From: JAFDZV01 sp964455525
GTDB lineage: Bacteria > Bacteroidota > Ignavibacteria > OLB7
Length of the DNA: 64,000 nucleotides
Assembly: GCA_964455525.1 (NCBI GenBank)
Contig: CAYVWR010000003.1
Span: 186,001-250,000 of the forward strand
Direction of reading: 5' to 3'
Shown here piece after piece: positions 53,751 to 62,920 of this stretch (its first letter is position 1; each line of letters starts with the position of its first letter). The notes below the pieces were generated by a model, which was not told where the DNA came from, did no database searches, and worked only from the letters and a program-made list of their open reading frames with translations. Position numbers and translations under genes: made by a program.

Positions 53751-54698
53751 TTATGCGATATGGCCGCCTGGCCTGTGGTGATGGCCCATCCGTTCCATCT
53801 CCCGCATTGCCACGCCGTAGCGCACGCCCCGTGTGCTCACGGTGATCGCCGGGAGATCCTGATAGCGCATGAACTCATCAAGCACCAGTGAGCCTCCCAG
53901 CAGAACATCGGCACGGTCGGGATGTACGCCTCGCATGTGCACGATCTCCTCGGTCGTCATCCGGGCAAGCGTCCTGGTGATCTCGGTGATATCCTCATCG
54001 GCAAGGCGCTTCCCGGTAAGCTCGTCCGGGTTGAACTCGCTCATCCCGGCGGCGATCGCGCCAAGCGTTGTCACCGTTCCCGCAACGCCGATCATCTCAA
54101 CATCCGGGGGAAGATCAAATGCCAGTTGCAGCTCCCTTCTGATGAACGTGCGTGCTTCCTCGATCTGTTCAGGAGTGGGGGGAAGCGTGGGGAAAAATCG
54201 CTCGGTTATACGAACCGCGCCGATATCGATGCTGATGCTCCGTTGCAGCTCCTGGCCATTGCCGACGGCGATCTCGGTGCTGCCACCGCCGATATCAATC
54301 ACGCCCTGGCAGTGAGGGCCAAACCGGAATCCGAACAGCGCCCCGCGATAGGTCAGTTCCGCCTCCTCGCTTCCACTGAGCAGATCAATATGAATGCCGG
54401 TTCGTTGCTCCATCGCATCGATGAACTCCTGTCGGTTGGCAGCGTCGCGAAGCGCACTGGTGCCAAATGCCACGATCCATTCCGATCCCAGTTCCTTTGC
54501 AAGCTCACGATAGCGGAGAAGATGGGTTGCTGCACGATCGAATGCCTCCGGCTGGATCGTGCGTGTTGCATCCACCCCTCGTCCCAGCCGGGCGATGCCA
54601 TGTTCATCGCCAAGCACCCGGATCGAGCCATCGGCGCCCACTGAGAGCGTTACCATCAGCAGGGTGTTTGTTCCGAGATCAATCGTAGAGAAAACCAT
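53751..54698 (-). CDS. ppx: Exopolyphosphatase / pppGpp phosphohydrolase family protein
   Basis: Cytoplasmic ASKHA-fold enzyme (315 aa) of the Ppx/GppA family, degrading polyphosphate or converting pppGpp to ppGpp. The phosphate-1 motif is STIDLGTNTLLM, the catalytic region includes SGSEEAELTYRGA, the phosphate-2 motif is IDIGGGSTEIAVG and adenosine-type motif GVAGTVTTLGA. It is the short form (about 310 aa) lacking the C-terminal HD domain of E. coli Ppx. ATG at 54698 is preferred over a TTG two codons earlier. Last gene of a minus-strand group after ydcF-like and prmA, with a bulged hairpin in between. Confidence 0.93.
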   Translation of the reverse strand: MVFSTIDLGTNTLLMVTLSVGADGSIRVLGDEHGIARLGRGVDATRTIQPEAFDRAATHLLRYRELAKELGSEWIVAFGTSALRDAANRQEFIDAMEQRTGIHIDLLSGSEEAELTYRGALFGFRFGPHCQGVIDIGGGSTEIAVGNGQELQRSISIDIGAVRITERFFPTLPPTPEQIEEARTFIRRELQLAFDLPPDVEMIGVAGTVTTLGAIAAGMSEFNPDELTGKRLADEDITEITRTLARMTTEEIVHMRGVHPDRADVLLGGSLVLDEFMRYQDLPAITVSTRGVRYGVAMREMERMGHHHRPGGHIA

Positions 54699-54782
54699 AA
54701 ACAAGCTTCAGAATATGCGACGGGGAATCCTTTGAACCTTGTGTGTCCGCATCCCTCCCCGATCGAATGATGATACAAGGGT

Positions 54783-54829
54783 GATATCGGCCCAGGAGCA
54801 CAGGCGCTTCGGCCGTGTGCTCCGATATC
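54783..54829 (-). terminator. Bulged hairpin between prmA and ppx
   Basis: GATATCGG at 54783 and CCGATATC ending at 54829 pair, and the stem continues as GAGCACA/TGTGCTC after a 5-base bulge, around a GC-rich loop. It may attenuate read-through from prmA to ppx. Confidence 0.35.
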
Positions 54830-54882
54830 CGCATCCACGGGGCGTGCCGCAGAGTGTGCGTCACACCATGCCGCGTGCCCTC

Positions 54883-55749
54883 TCAGTCGTCGCTCTGCTG
54901 CGTTTCCATCCGCATTCTGAACCGTGTTGCCACCCATTCGTTCTCGACCTGATCGGCAACACGTTCCAGCCCATGTGCGTTGGCCGCCTCGATAAGGCTG
55001 TCGTGATCGGCCAGAAGGACGCCGGAGGTAAGAATCGTGGCATCCGGGGCACGGCGTAGCTTCGCGATCATTGCTGGGAATAGCTCGATGATGATATTAC
55101 GGTGGATGTTTGCCAGGATGATATCGAACTCTTCTTCGTCCACATCGGATAGCTCGCAGAGCCGGACCTCGATCGCCTGAGTTTCGTTCAGGATGATGTT
55201 CTCACGGGCATTCTCGGTTGCCCACTCGTTGTTGTCGATCGCAATGACCAGGCCGGCGCCATACTTGGCGGCCATGATTGCAAGCACGCCGGTTCCGGTG
55301 CCGATATCGAGCACGCGGCGATCCTTGAAGTCCACGGTGCTCAGCAGACGCGAGATCAGGCGGGTGGATTCGTGATGGCCGGTGCCGAACGACATCTTCG
55401 GATCGATGGTGACCACCAGTTCATCCTCGTGTGTCGGCTCCACCGGATTCCAGCTCTGGGTGATGACAAGCCGTTCGGTAAGACGGACCGGCTCCAGCGA
55501 GCGCTCGAATTCCGCATTCCAGTTCTCCTCCCGTACATCCCCCCGCTCGAATTCGACGGGGGTTCCCTCCGGGAGCCATGCGGTGATTCGATCGAGCATC
55601 TCCTCCTGAAAATCGCCTTCGTCGAAGTATAGCGTGATGTCCGTGTCGTTATCGATCACGCCAGTGATCGGCAGGGTGCTGCTTATGGCGATGAGAAGAT
55701 CAAGTGTGTCGCGGTCGGCCCGGCAGGTGAGCGCTTCGTACTGTTTCAT
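54883..55749 (-). CDS. prmA: Ribosomal protein L11 methyltransferase
   Basis: SAM-dependent enzyme that trimethylates ribosomal protein L11. ATG at 55749 is fixed by AGGAG at the right distance; the frame is open upstream to 55947 without homology. The N-terminal substrate-binding half (about 1-120) is less conserved. The methyltransferase half shows PKMSFGTGHHESTRL, motif I VLDIGTGTGVLAI, AIDNNEWATENA and the post-I motif IILANIHRNIIIEL, where PrmA has NxL-type catalytic loops. Length 288 aa is normal. Lies between the split ydcF-like gene (65 bases upstream) and ppx. Confidence 0.95.
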   Translation of the reverse strand: MKQYEALTCRADRDTLDLLIAISSTLPITGVIDNDTDITLYFDEGDFQEEMLDRITAWLPEGTPVEFERGDVREENWNAEFERSLEPVRLTERLVITQSWNPVEPTHEDELVVTIDPKMSFGTGHHESTRLISRLLSTVDFKDRRVLDIGTGTGVLAIMAAKYGAGLVIAIDNNEWATENARENIILNETQAIEVRLCELSDVDEEEFDIILANIHRNIIIELFPAMIAKLRRAPDATILTSGVLLADHDSLIEAANAHGLERVADQVENEWVATRFRMRMETQQSDD

Positions 55750-55813
55750 CGTGCTCCTGAATGCTTCAGATGAAACGGCGAGCCTTCCCCATACAGAAGC
55801 GAACCGGGGATGC

Positions 55814-56883
55814 TCATCCGTTTCGGAATCCCCCAAGATAATAAACCCACAGCCCGACAATCTCTCGCAGCATGTAAATCGGCATGGCTCGCAACGTGTA
55901 ACTCTCCTCGGCCGGAACCGTGTATACGTTCCAGCCAAGCCGGGCATAGGACATCTTCACGCGGGGAAGATGGTAGAAATGGCTCACGGCCATGGCGCTC
56001 CGTGCGCCGAGTTGTTCCAGCATTCGGGCCGTTTCCCTGGCCGTAGCTCTGGTGTTGAGGCCCTGAGAATCGAGCCGGATCGCCCCGTCGGGGACGCCAA
56101 GCTCCAGCGCCAGTTGGCGCATGGCCTCGGTTTCATGAACATCTCCATCGCCTGGGCCGCCGGAGAAGATCAGCCATGGCGCAAGCCCTTCGTGATACAG
56201 CCCGCAGGCGGTGCGCACACGGTCGGCCAATGGCACCGAGAGGCTGCCATCGGCATAGGCACGTGCGCCGAAGACAATGATGGCATCGCTGGGGCGACGG
56301 TAATCGGTATGGCCAAAGCAGAGCATCTGCATCAGCGGGAAAAGCACCATGCAGGCTGCAAGGCTCATGGCAACCGGCAGCGGACGTGAAGGGGGGTGAT
56401 GCCGTTCAGGAGAGCATACCGCCGAGGCCACCAGAGCCAGACCTGCGGCGATACAGAGCGAGAATGAGAGCGGACCCCCCCTGCAAGGGCACCGGAACCG
56501 AGCAGCTTGTAGAACATCGCCGCGTTGCCCAGCACGGCCACTGCCGCTATGCTGGTCAGAGCCAGGGTAAGGGTACGACGAAAAGGTCCGGTCTGCGGGC
56601 GGATGCCATATGCTGCCAGCACCGCCCCGATCGTGCCGATAAGCCCGGCCTCAAGTGGCGTGGGGAGGATTTGAAGATCGATCCACCAGATATTGGCATC
56701 GAAGCCAGGGACCAGCATATCGCCAGCGATGTTCAGGAGCGTGAATCCGCCAAGAAAGAGAGCAAATCCCCGCGCCAGAATTTCGTGGGTTTTGCCGGAC
56801 CATGTCAGTATCATGGCGATTGCCGGGCGCAGCCATCCGGGACCGGTGGATGGGATGCCCATTCTTCTGGCGTCGTTGTTCAT
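55814..56883 (-). pseudogene. YdcF/ElyC-like (DUF218) membrane protein, frame broken at a seven-G run
   Basis: Two overlapping minus-strand frames make up one gene. The first starts at ATG 56883 (AGGAAA upstream) and encodes about 135 residues with several membrane helices, ending its meaningful part at SGALAGG. The sense strand then has seven G (plus-strand C7 at 56475-56481). With one more G the frame would read on as PLSFSLCIAAGLALVASAVC into the second frame, which carries the DUF218 core to 55814: DAIIVFGARAYADG, FSGGPGDGDVHETEAM, AVSHFYHLPR. In the sequence as given, translation leaves the frame at this run and would stop near 56365. DUF218 proteins act in envelope or peptidoglycan homeostasis (ElyC). 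The break could be a base-call error, a true mutation, or a phase-variable tract. Confidence 0.75.
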
Positions 56884-57285
56884 CGGGGTTTCCTGTATCC
56901 GTTCTGCTGCTTGCCATCCGGCATTCATGCTGGTCTACACGCCCCCGAGCCTATAATGTTACGGGATGTCATTGCCGAAACAACGTTATATTCCCCATCG
57001 TCATGTGGATGAGTTCGGCATTGCAATCGGTGGCTGGCCGATCATCGGTCAGGGAAGATGTGCCGGGCATGATCGCCGCCGCTCATGCCCCTGTGATGGT
57101 CCCGGCCACTGCTTTGGCGTGGTGGGGCAAGGGATGTCCGCCGAACGTCATCCGGTGAAGCCATGAACAGGACCTTTACGCGGTTTCCCCCTTTGGCACC
57201 GTAATTGCTAATCCCTGTACTCAAAGAACACTCGTGCAGGACGCACATATCATTTCAACGTTAGTCTAAGATGGAGGAGGAGATC
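56884..57285. other. Divergent intergenic region
   Basis: About 400 bases between the ydcF-like gene (minus) and the YtxH gene (plus). No gene supported; an AT-richer patch at 57200-57270 probably holds the YtxH promoter, but I cannot assign boxes. Confidence 0.4.
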
Positions 57286-57723
57286 ATGGCACAGCAGCAT
57301 TATGATGCTGGTGAAACCAGCGGCCTCGGCAAAGGTTTGCTGATCGGTCTTCTGACCGGTGGGGCGGTCGGAGCAGCGCTTGCATTATTGTTTGCCCCGA
57401 AGACCGGCAGGGAGCTGCGCTCCGATATCTCGCAGATCACCAACGACTATATCGACAAGGCCGGTGATGTGCTCAATACCGCCAATGAGCGTTCCCGCGA
57501 GATCATCAACGAAGGGCGCTCTCGTGCCGAGAGCATTATTGATGATGCCCGCGACAAGGCCTCAACGCTTCTGTCGGATGCGGAGAAGATCGTCAACGAT
57601 GCCCGTGCCAAGGCTACGACCGCTACCTCCAAGGTGGTAAGCGAAGCAAAGGATGGGGCTGGCAAGATCGCCGATGCGGCCAAGGCCGGAACGGAAGCTT
57701 TCAAAGAAGAGCTCCGCTCGTAA
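57286..57723 (+). CDS. YtxH-domain stress-type protein
   Basis: A 145-residue protein of the YtxH (formerly gas-vesicle-like/general stress) family. One hydrophobic helix (about 15-40: GKGLLIGLLTGGAVGAALA) is followed by the family motif LLFAPKTGRELRSDI. A long Ala/Glu/Lys-rich amphipathic helix (about 60-145) has heptad-like repeats (ARDKASTLLSDAEKI, ARAKATTATSKV), resembling LEA-type proteins. ATG at 57286 is favoured because GAGGAGGAG directly precedes it; an ATG five codons earlier is part of that purine run. It is followed by the DUF948 gene, a common pairing suggesting one operon for envelope stress. Confidence 0.9.
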   Translation: MAQQHYDAGETSGLGKGLLIGLLTGGAVGAALALLFAPKTGRELRSDISQITNDYIDKAGDVLNTANERSREIINEGRSRAESIIDDARDKASTLLSDAEKIVNDARAKATTATSKVVSEAKDGAGKIADAAKAGTEAFKEELRS

Positions 57724-57860
57724 TCATTGCAGGATGGCCTCCGTGATGCCCGGTTCGCCTTGCGTCCCGAATCGCGGAGGCTCCGATCTCCCTTACGTTT
57801 GGGGTGCTGAATCGAAGCGGTGAGTACAGTTGTTCCATTGACGGAGCGGAAATCTGAATT

Positions 57861-58523
57861 ATGGATACGTTGCTTTATATCTCGGCCTCGATAGCGTTGC
57901 TCGCGCTGGCTGGCCTGTTCATCTACCTTATCATCCTCTTCAGTAGCACCAAGGGGTTGCTGAACTCGGTGACGGGCGCGCTTCAGGGGATCATCGGTGA
58001 GATCACCGCCATACGTGGCAGTCTGCAAGGGACGATCAATAATATCGAGGGGATCACCGGTAAGGTGGAGGGGACAGTGGACCGTCTTAACGATTCGATG
58101 GAGCGGGTGAATTCCCAGCTCGATCAGGTTGAAGGGATTGTCGAAAGCGTAAAGGTGATGACAGAGGATGTGTCACGTCTGACAACCGATGCAACCGATG
58201 TCATCCATGATGCCAAGGGGGTTGTGGTTGGCGTTATCGGTATGGTGGATACTGTGCAAAGCTCCGTGCAGAAGCCGGTCAACGAGCTGATGACCATTTT
58301 CAGCGCGCTTGGCACAGGTATCCGCAAGTTCCGTATGAAGCTTGCTGGTGCCAAAAGCAACGGCCACTCGCCGAACACCTCGGGCGCTGGCATCTCTGAG
58401 GGCAGCATTATTCTCGATGAACGCTCCTACGCCACCAGCCAGCTATCCGAAGGACAGGATTACGGGAACACCGTGGTAACCCAGGTGACCCATACAACCG
58501 TCATGGCCGGAGATGGGAGGTAG
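57861..58523 (+). CDS. DUF948-like membrane-anchored coiled-coil protein
   Basis: A 220-residue protein with one N-terminal membrane helix (about 3-30) followed by a long coiled coil (about 35-150) with Leu/Ile/Val spacing typical of DUF948 and chemotaxis-receptor-like stalks (TINNIEGITGKVEGTVDRL, MERVNSQLDQVEGIVESV). A low-complexity Ser/Gly/Thr tail ends it. DUF948 proteins usually sit beside YtxH genes, as here (137 bases after it). The function is unknown; a structural envelope role is inferred. An intrinsic terminator lies 57 bases downstream. Confidence 0.85.
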   Translation: MDTLLYISASIALLALAGLFIYLIILFSSTKGLLNSVTGALQGIIGEITAIRGSLQGTINNIEGITGKVEGTVDRLNDSMERVNSQLDQVEGIVESVKVMTEDVSRLTTDATDVIHDAKGVVVGVIGMVDTVQSSVQKPVNELMTIFSALGTGIRKFRMKLAGAKSNGHSPNTSGAGISEGSIILDERSYATSQLSEGQDYGNTVVTQVTHTTVMAGDGR

Positions 58524-58580
58524 GGATAGGGGGCGATAGTGTTGTTTTAATATCTCCTGAATGCCTGGAAACTGCTGTAG

Positions 58581-58612
58581 CGCCCGCGAGTCATATCCGT
58601 GGGCGTTTTTTT
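58581..58612 (+). terminator. Intrinsic terminator after the YtxH-DUF948 pair
   Basis: An 8-bp stem (58581-58588 with 58598-58605, one G-U pair), 9-base loop and seven T residues. Confidence 0.85.
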
Positions 58613-58692
58613 ATGTTGCGGTCGCTTCGTACAAATTCTCGGAGCATGGCAGGTTGGAATGAAGACGCCGATCGGGCGGATAGAGAGGGAGC

Positions 58693-59403
58693 ATGGTGGG
58701 ACGCGAGCGCATCCTTGTTGAACTCGGCAACAGCACGCTGAAGCTGGCCCATATAGGGCCTGCCGGAACGATTACGATCCAGCGATACGATGCGGATATG
58801 TTCCCTGGGGATTTTGATCCATCGCCGGAGGCAACCGTGATCGTGGCCTTGACGTCGGCCAATCAGGTGCCCGGCAGGCTATGGCGGTTGCCGAACCTCC
58901 GTCTGATAAAGCGTGATGATGTGGCAGGATTTATTGGCGATAGCTATCAGACGCCGGAGACGCTTGGTCTGGACCGGGTTCTGAACCTGCTCGGGATGGA
59001 TGGGGATGGGATTGTGGTCTCCTGCGGCACCGCGATCACGGTGGATGCGGTGGCTGGTGGAGAGCCATGCTGGGGGGGGATTATGCCAGGGTTCCGCACG
59101 GCTGCCGAAGGGCTGCATGCACGCGTTTCTCGTCTGCCGTTGGTCTCGACCGATGATACGATCAGGATACCCGCACGCACCAGCCGGGAATCGGTTGCCA
59201 ATGGAGTGCTGCTCGGCACGGCCGGAGGGGCCGGTGCGATTGTCTCGGCGCTGGCCAGGCTGCTTTTCGGCGGCCCGCCGCCGCGTCTGGTACTGACCGG
59301 CGGCGACGCTGGCCTGATGTTTCGCCTGTGGGAGCCGACCGATGCCGAGGTCGATCCCGCTCTCCTGTTCCGGGGAATGCTTCGGGCCGCAGGTGAATCG
59401 TGA
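58693..59403 (+). CDS. coaX: Type III pantothenate kinase
   Basis: Cytoplasmic enzyme for the first step of coenzyme A synthesis (236 aa). The family motifs are present: nucleotide motif LVELGNSTLK near the start, GLDRVLNLLG, SCGTAITVDAV with the catalytic Asp, and CWGGIMPGF. In motif 1 most members have Asp before x-G-N; here it is Glu11. C-terminal GGDAGL matches the adenosine motif. The hydrophobic and charged pattern agrees with an active enzyme, but the Asp-to-Glu change in the phosphate-site residue is notable. ATG at 58693. Convergent with ispH over a 226-base gap. Confidence 0.9.
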   Translation: MVGRERILVELGNSTLKLAHIGPAGTITIQRYDADMFPGDFDPSPEATVIVALTSANQVPGRLWRLPNLRLIKRDDVAGFIGDSYQTPETLGLDRVLNLLGMDGDGIVVSCGTAITVDAVAGGEPCWGGIMPGFRTAAEGLHARVSRLPLVSTDDTIRIPARTSRESVANGVLLGTAGGAGAIVSALARLLFGGPPPRLVLTGGDAGLMFRLWEPTDAEVDPALLFRGMLRAAGES

Positions 59404-59629
59404 CGATCGTGTTCCCGGAGATGCTGCGGCTGCACGCTCTGCCGAGGAGTTTTGCATACAGCACAGAGAAGAAGGGCGGCCTGGGAGTTGCCTGCCCTCG
59501 TTCTCATCATCATCGCATCTTCTTTCTCTATCTGCCTTGCGGGGTGCTGGCGCATTGTCGGTTCCGGCATACTGCTGCCATCGTCCGCTGCTATCATCAT
59601 CGCTGCTCCCTATGCCACCTATCGGCCGA

Positions 59630-60856
59630 TCAGCGGAATGGTGCCAGCACTTCATCGATAGGCGTGGTGCCGGGAACGAGGGCTGCAATGTGGGCGATCA
59701 CCTCATCGACCAGCGTATCGGGACAGGAGGCACCGCTTGTAAGAATGATGTCGAGAGGATGGTCCGGCGCCGCCAGCCAGCCCTCGGTTCGCCGGATCTG
59801 CCCGGTATGAAGATCGAAGTGGCGTATCGAGTCATACGACTCGATCTCTCCTGCATCCTTGATAAAATAGGTTGGCAGCTTTTCCTGGCACAACTCTGCC
59901 AGATGCGATGTATTGGAGCTGTTGTATCCCCCCACCACGATGGCAAGATCCCCGCCCGAGGCGATCAGTGCGGTTGTCGCGTTCTGATTTTCATTGGTGG
60001 CATAACAGAGGGTATCGCGTGTGTCGGCAAAATGTTCCCCGATCGTCTCATCGCCATAGCGACGGATCATCGCGGTGCGAAGCCGGTCGGCGATGGCCTG
60101 CGTCTCCGAGGCGAGCATCGTCGTCTGGTTAACCACGCCGATGCGGAGAAGGTTGAGCATGGGGTCGAACCCGTCCGAGCACTGCTCTGCGAACCAGGCG
60201 TTGAACCGTTCGATCGGCTCCCGTCCCTCGATGATCGCGGCAAGGCGTTCGGTCTCCTCCATGTTCTGTACCACGATCGTTGGGGAGCTGGCCATACTAT
60301 GTGAGAAGGTGGCCCGTGTCTCCTCGTGATTGCGTTTGCCATGAATGACCACGGTGTATTCCTTTTCGCCGAGCGAGCCGGTTCTGTTCCACACCTTCTC
60401 CACAAACGGACAGGTGGTATCCCAGCTATAGGGGTCGATGCCGCGATCGGCAAGCTTCTCCTGGATCTCCAATGTGGTGCCGAACGCCGGCACGATCACC
60501 ACATCGTCCGGGGAGAGTTCGTTCCAGCCGATGAGCTGTTCCCCGGCGGGGGTCATGATAAAGCGTACGCCCCGTTCCTGTAGATCGCTGTTGACATGCG
60601 GGTTGTGGATCATCTCCGAGAGAAGAAAAATCCGTTTCTGTGGGTTCTGCTCCAGCGCACGATAGGCGATCTCGATGGCGTTCTCCACACCATAACAGAA
60701 CCCGAAGTGCCGTGCGATCTTGAACCGGAGCGGCCCGAAATCAAGCACGGTCGGGCTTAGATCGCGTCGGCGGGGATCGGCTGTCTTGCGGGCCGCCTTC
60801 ACCGCCGAGATGATCGGGGAGCGGAAGTATATCGGGATCTCGAATGTTCGTGCCAT
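59630..60856 (-). CDS. ispH: 4-hydroxy-3-methylbut-2-enyl diphosphate reductase
   Basis: Last enzyme of the MEP isoprenoid pathway, an iron-sulfur protein giving IPP and DMAPP. Cluster cysteines align with E. coli C12, C96 and C197 as C54 (FGFCYGVENA), C149 (TTCPFVEKVW) and C284 (DTLCYATNENQ). The substrate motif NHEET and the later SSNTSHL and TSGASCPDTLVD are present. At 408 residues it is the long form, as in cyanobacteria and plants, with an N-terminal extension of about 40 residues and an insertion around 205-235. ATG at 60856 is used (an ATG-less frame extends 8 codons further). Downstream of the KTSC gene on the same strand. Confidence 0.95.
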   Translation of the reverse strand: MARTFEIPIYFRSPIISAVKAARKTADPRRRDLSPTVLDFGPLRFKIARHFGFCYGVENAIEIAYRALEQNPQKRIFLLSEMIHNPHVNSDLQERGVRFIMTPAGEQLIGWNELSPDDVVIVPAFGTTLEIQEKLADRGIDPYSWDTTCPFVEKVWNRTGSLGEKEYTVVIHGKRNHEETRATFSHSMASSPTIVVQNMEETERLAAIIEGREPIERFNAWFAEQCSDGFDPMLNLLRIGVVNQTTMLASETQAIADRLRTAMIRRYGDETIGEHFADTRDTLCYATNENQNATTALIASGGDLAIVVGGYNSSNTSHLAELCQEKLPTYFIKDAGEIESYDSIRHFDLHTGQIRRTEGWLAAPDHPLDIILTSGASCPDTLVDEVIAHIAALVPGTTPIDEVLAPFR

Positions 60857-60945
60857 AAGCGTCGTCTCGGATACGGTCAACGTCCGGTGCTGTCAACATA
60901 CCGTGTGGCGCGGGGCGTTCCCGGCTCACCAGCAAAATTACAAAA

Positions 60946-61230
60946 CTAATCGGCTCGCCTGGACGCACCCGTGTGTGCTGCCGGGAGACGGCGGGCAACC
61001 GGGCGCCGCTGGCGGAACCTTCCAAGGCGTGCATGAGGGAAACGTCCGCGGACGTTCTCCTGGAAGAAATTCCCCTTCGAGCGGGCGTTTACAAACTCTG
61101 TAAAAAGCTTCGTTGGCACATTGAAAAACCGGTAGATGCCGCCGCCGGTGAAGATCACTTCCAGCTCGTGCGAGGCGATATCGTAGCCGATCGCATGAAT
61201 TGCGCTTGAGCGGACTGTGTGCAGAGTCAT
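60946..61230 (-). CDS. KTSC-domain protein
   Basis: Small protein (94 aa) with a KTSC domain, a compact fold of unknown role found in phage and bacteria and next to lysyl-tRNA synthetase domains. Conserved run: VRSSAIHAIGYD, LEVIFTGGGIYRFFNVP, FVNARSKGNFF and the closing VRGRFPHARL (about residues 5-68). The last 25 residues are Arg/Ala-rich and not part of the domain. ATG at 61230 has AGGAGA nine bases upstream. Its end is 90 bases before ispH, so co-transcription is possible. Confidence 0.85.
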   Translation of the reverse strand: MTLHTVRSSAIHAIGYDIASHELEVIFTGGGIYRFFNVPTKLFTEFVNARSKGNFFQENVRGRFPHARLGRFRQRRPVARRLPAAHTGASRRAD

Positions 61231-61601
61231 GGCTTATATCTCCTGAGGTTCATGGTGAAAGATTGGTCTCAACCCCTGCTGTATTTCCCTGCTTCTACTA
61301 TGACGAATCAATGCCGCTGAACATGTGTCGGAAGGAGGGGGGAGCCTCACAAAATCATCGTTGATTTGCCCATTTCCGGCCTGAAAAAAGCAGTTTTTGG
61401 CCTTTCACATTGTGTTGCAATCGTCCTTCCCGGTGCTATGCCGGAGGCACGGCCACAAGCATCGGTGACAAACAGTAAGTACCGATGAGGATACAAGAAC
61501 CGAACCTTGGATTCCGGCATCTCTTTGCTATCTTCGTCGAGTCAAATTTTTTTTTGAAAATACCTTCTACGTTTCCTCTATCCTGGCTAGATCTTACCTA
61601 G
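61231..61601. other. Divergent promoter region between KTSC and hisC
   Basis: About 370 bases, AT-rich at 61530-61570 with a run of nine T residues. No gene seen. It must contain the promoters for the KTSC gene (minus) and for hisC (plus), but I cannot place boxes with confidence. Confidence 0.45.
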
Positions 61602-62702
61602 ATGATTCCAGTTCCTTCCCATATCGCCTCGCTCAAGCCATACCAACCGGGAAAGTCCGTAGCGGAGGTTGAGCGAGAGCTTGGCATAAGCGGCTCGCTC
61701 AAGCTGGCATCCAACGAGAATCCGCTTGGTTCCTCGCCGCTTGCCTTAGAAGCAGTGCGTGCTGTCATCGGCGATCTCACCTACTACCCGGATGGCGGGC
61801 GGGAGCTTCGGCACGCCCTTGCCGATCGGTTTGTGATCCGTCCAGAGAATGTGATCTGCGGCTCGGGATCGGAGTCGATCATCTCCACGGCGCTTCATAC
61901 CTTTCTGGGGCCGGATGACGAGATGATCTCCAGCGAGGGGACGTTTGTCGGATTTCAGGTGCTGGCCCATGCCGCCGGTGTAAAGACGCACTACACCCCG
62001 CTGAAGAACTACGGCTACGATCTCAACGCGATGGCGTCAAAGATCAACGATCGCACCAGGATCATCTACATTGCCAATCCCAACAACCCAACCGGCACCG
62101 CAGTGGCGGCTGCCGAGCTGGAGCGTTTTATCGCACGTGTTCCTGATACGGTGCTGGTGATTCTCGACGAGGCATATTTCGAGTATGCTGATGGCTGGCC
62201 AGATTATCTTGACTCGATGTACCATCGTTGGGATACCGTTCTTACCTGCCGCACCTTCTCGAAGGCGTATGGCCTTGCCGGAATCCGTATCGGTTACGGC
62301 ATGGCCCACTCTGATATCATCTCGAAGATGATGAAGGTAAAGCTTCCGTTCGAGCCGAGCACCCCGGCTGCTGTGGCCGGTGTGGCTGCCATGCAGGACG
62401 AGGATTTCCTTCGCCGTACCGTTGAGCTGAATCGCGAATCACTTGTCTACTTCCATGCCGAATTTGAGCGGATGGGGCTTCGTTTTGTCCCGTCGCTTGC
62501 CAACTTTGTGATGATCGACTTCAATACCGCCGAGCGGGTCGAACGGATCTTCAACGGCCTGTTGCAGCGTGGGGTTATCACCCGTCCGCTCCGTGGGTTC
62601 GGCCTGGGGCATTGTCTCCGTATCTCCACCGGGACGATGGAGCAGAATCGGCGTTGTGTGGAGGCGCTGAGCGGGGTGCTGAGCGAGGAAGTAAGCGCAT
62701 AG
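61602..62702 (+). CDS. hisC: Histidinol-phosphate/aromatic aminotransferase (HisC type)
   Basis: PLP-dependent class I/II aminotransferase of 366 residues. It shows LASNENPLGSSPLALEAV, the PLP-phosphate region CGSGSESII, ANPNNPTGT, LDEAYFEYA, the PLP-binding Lys221 in TFSKAYGLAGIRIGYG, and the substrate Arg in CLRISTGT. In histidine synthesis it makes histidinol phosphate. Here it stands directly before hpd on the same strand and away from other his genes. Several HisC-type enzymes use tyrosine or phenylalanine, so a role in making 4-hydroxyphenylpyruvate is likely but inferred. ATG at 61602. Confidence 0.92.
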   Translation: MIPVPSHIASLKPYQPGKSVAEVERELGISGSLKLASNENPLGSSPLALEAVRAVIGDLTYYPDGGRELRHALADRFVIRPENVICGSGSESIISTALHTFLGPDDEMISSEGTFVGFQVLAHAAGVKTHYTPLKNYGYDLNAMASKINDRTRIIYIANPNNPTGTAVAAAELERFIARVPDTVLVILDEAYFEYADGWPDYLDSMYHRWDTVLTCRTFSKAYGLAGIRIGYGMAHSDIISKMMKVKLPFEPSTPAAVAGVAAMQDEDFLRRTVELNRESLVYFHAEFERMGLRFVPSLANFVMIDFNTAERVERIFNGLLQRGVITRPLRGFGLGHCLRISTGTMEQNRRCVEALSGVLSEEVSA

Positions 62703-62720
62703 GAAAAGAGCCTGCGGCGT

Positions 62721-62742
62721 GCCCGGCCCGTTTGTGCCGGGC
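62721..62742 (+). terminator. Short GC hairpin after hisC
   Basis: GCCCGGC and GCCGGGC arms with an 8-base loop, 18 bases after the hisC stop. The following GCGCTTTCC is only weakly T-rich, so it may be a weak terminator or attenuator before hpd. Confidence 0.4.
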
Positions 62743-62920
62743 GCTTTCCGGCACGTTCACCCCCCCCTTGTGCGGGATACAAGAAACGTCACCGCTCGAC
62801 GTCAGTGGCACATCTTTCGTTGCGATGCAGCGCTCCCGTACGGGGCGGCCTCAAACACATGGTAGAGGGCATCGTATGCGCATCTCCCTACGTCTGGAAT
62901 GAAGAGCCAGGATAGCTCTC

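Noticed and set aside
59452..59661. 69-codon hydrophobic plus-strand frame after coaX
   Set aside because: It contains a membrane-like stretch (LVLIIIASSFSICLAGC), but has no ribosome binding site and overlaps the end of ispH. Kept out, though it could be a small or decayed membrane protein.
59342..60304. 320-codon plus-strand frame over ispH
   Set aside because: Antisense to the well-supported ispH and overlapping the end of coaX; no recognisable domain.
61041..61056. 16-base perfect palindrome AACGTCCGCGGACGTT
   Set aside because: It is inside the KTSC coding region and encodes part of the conserved domain end; probably chance.
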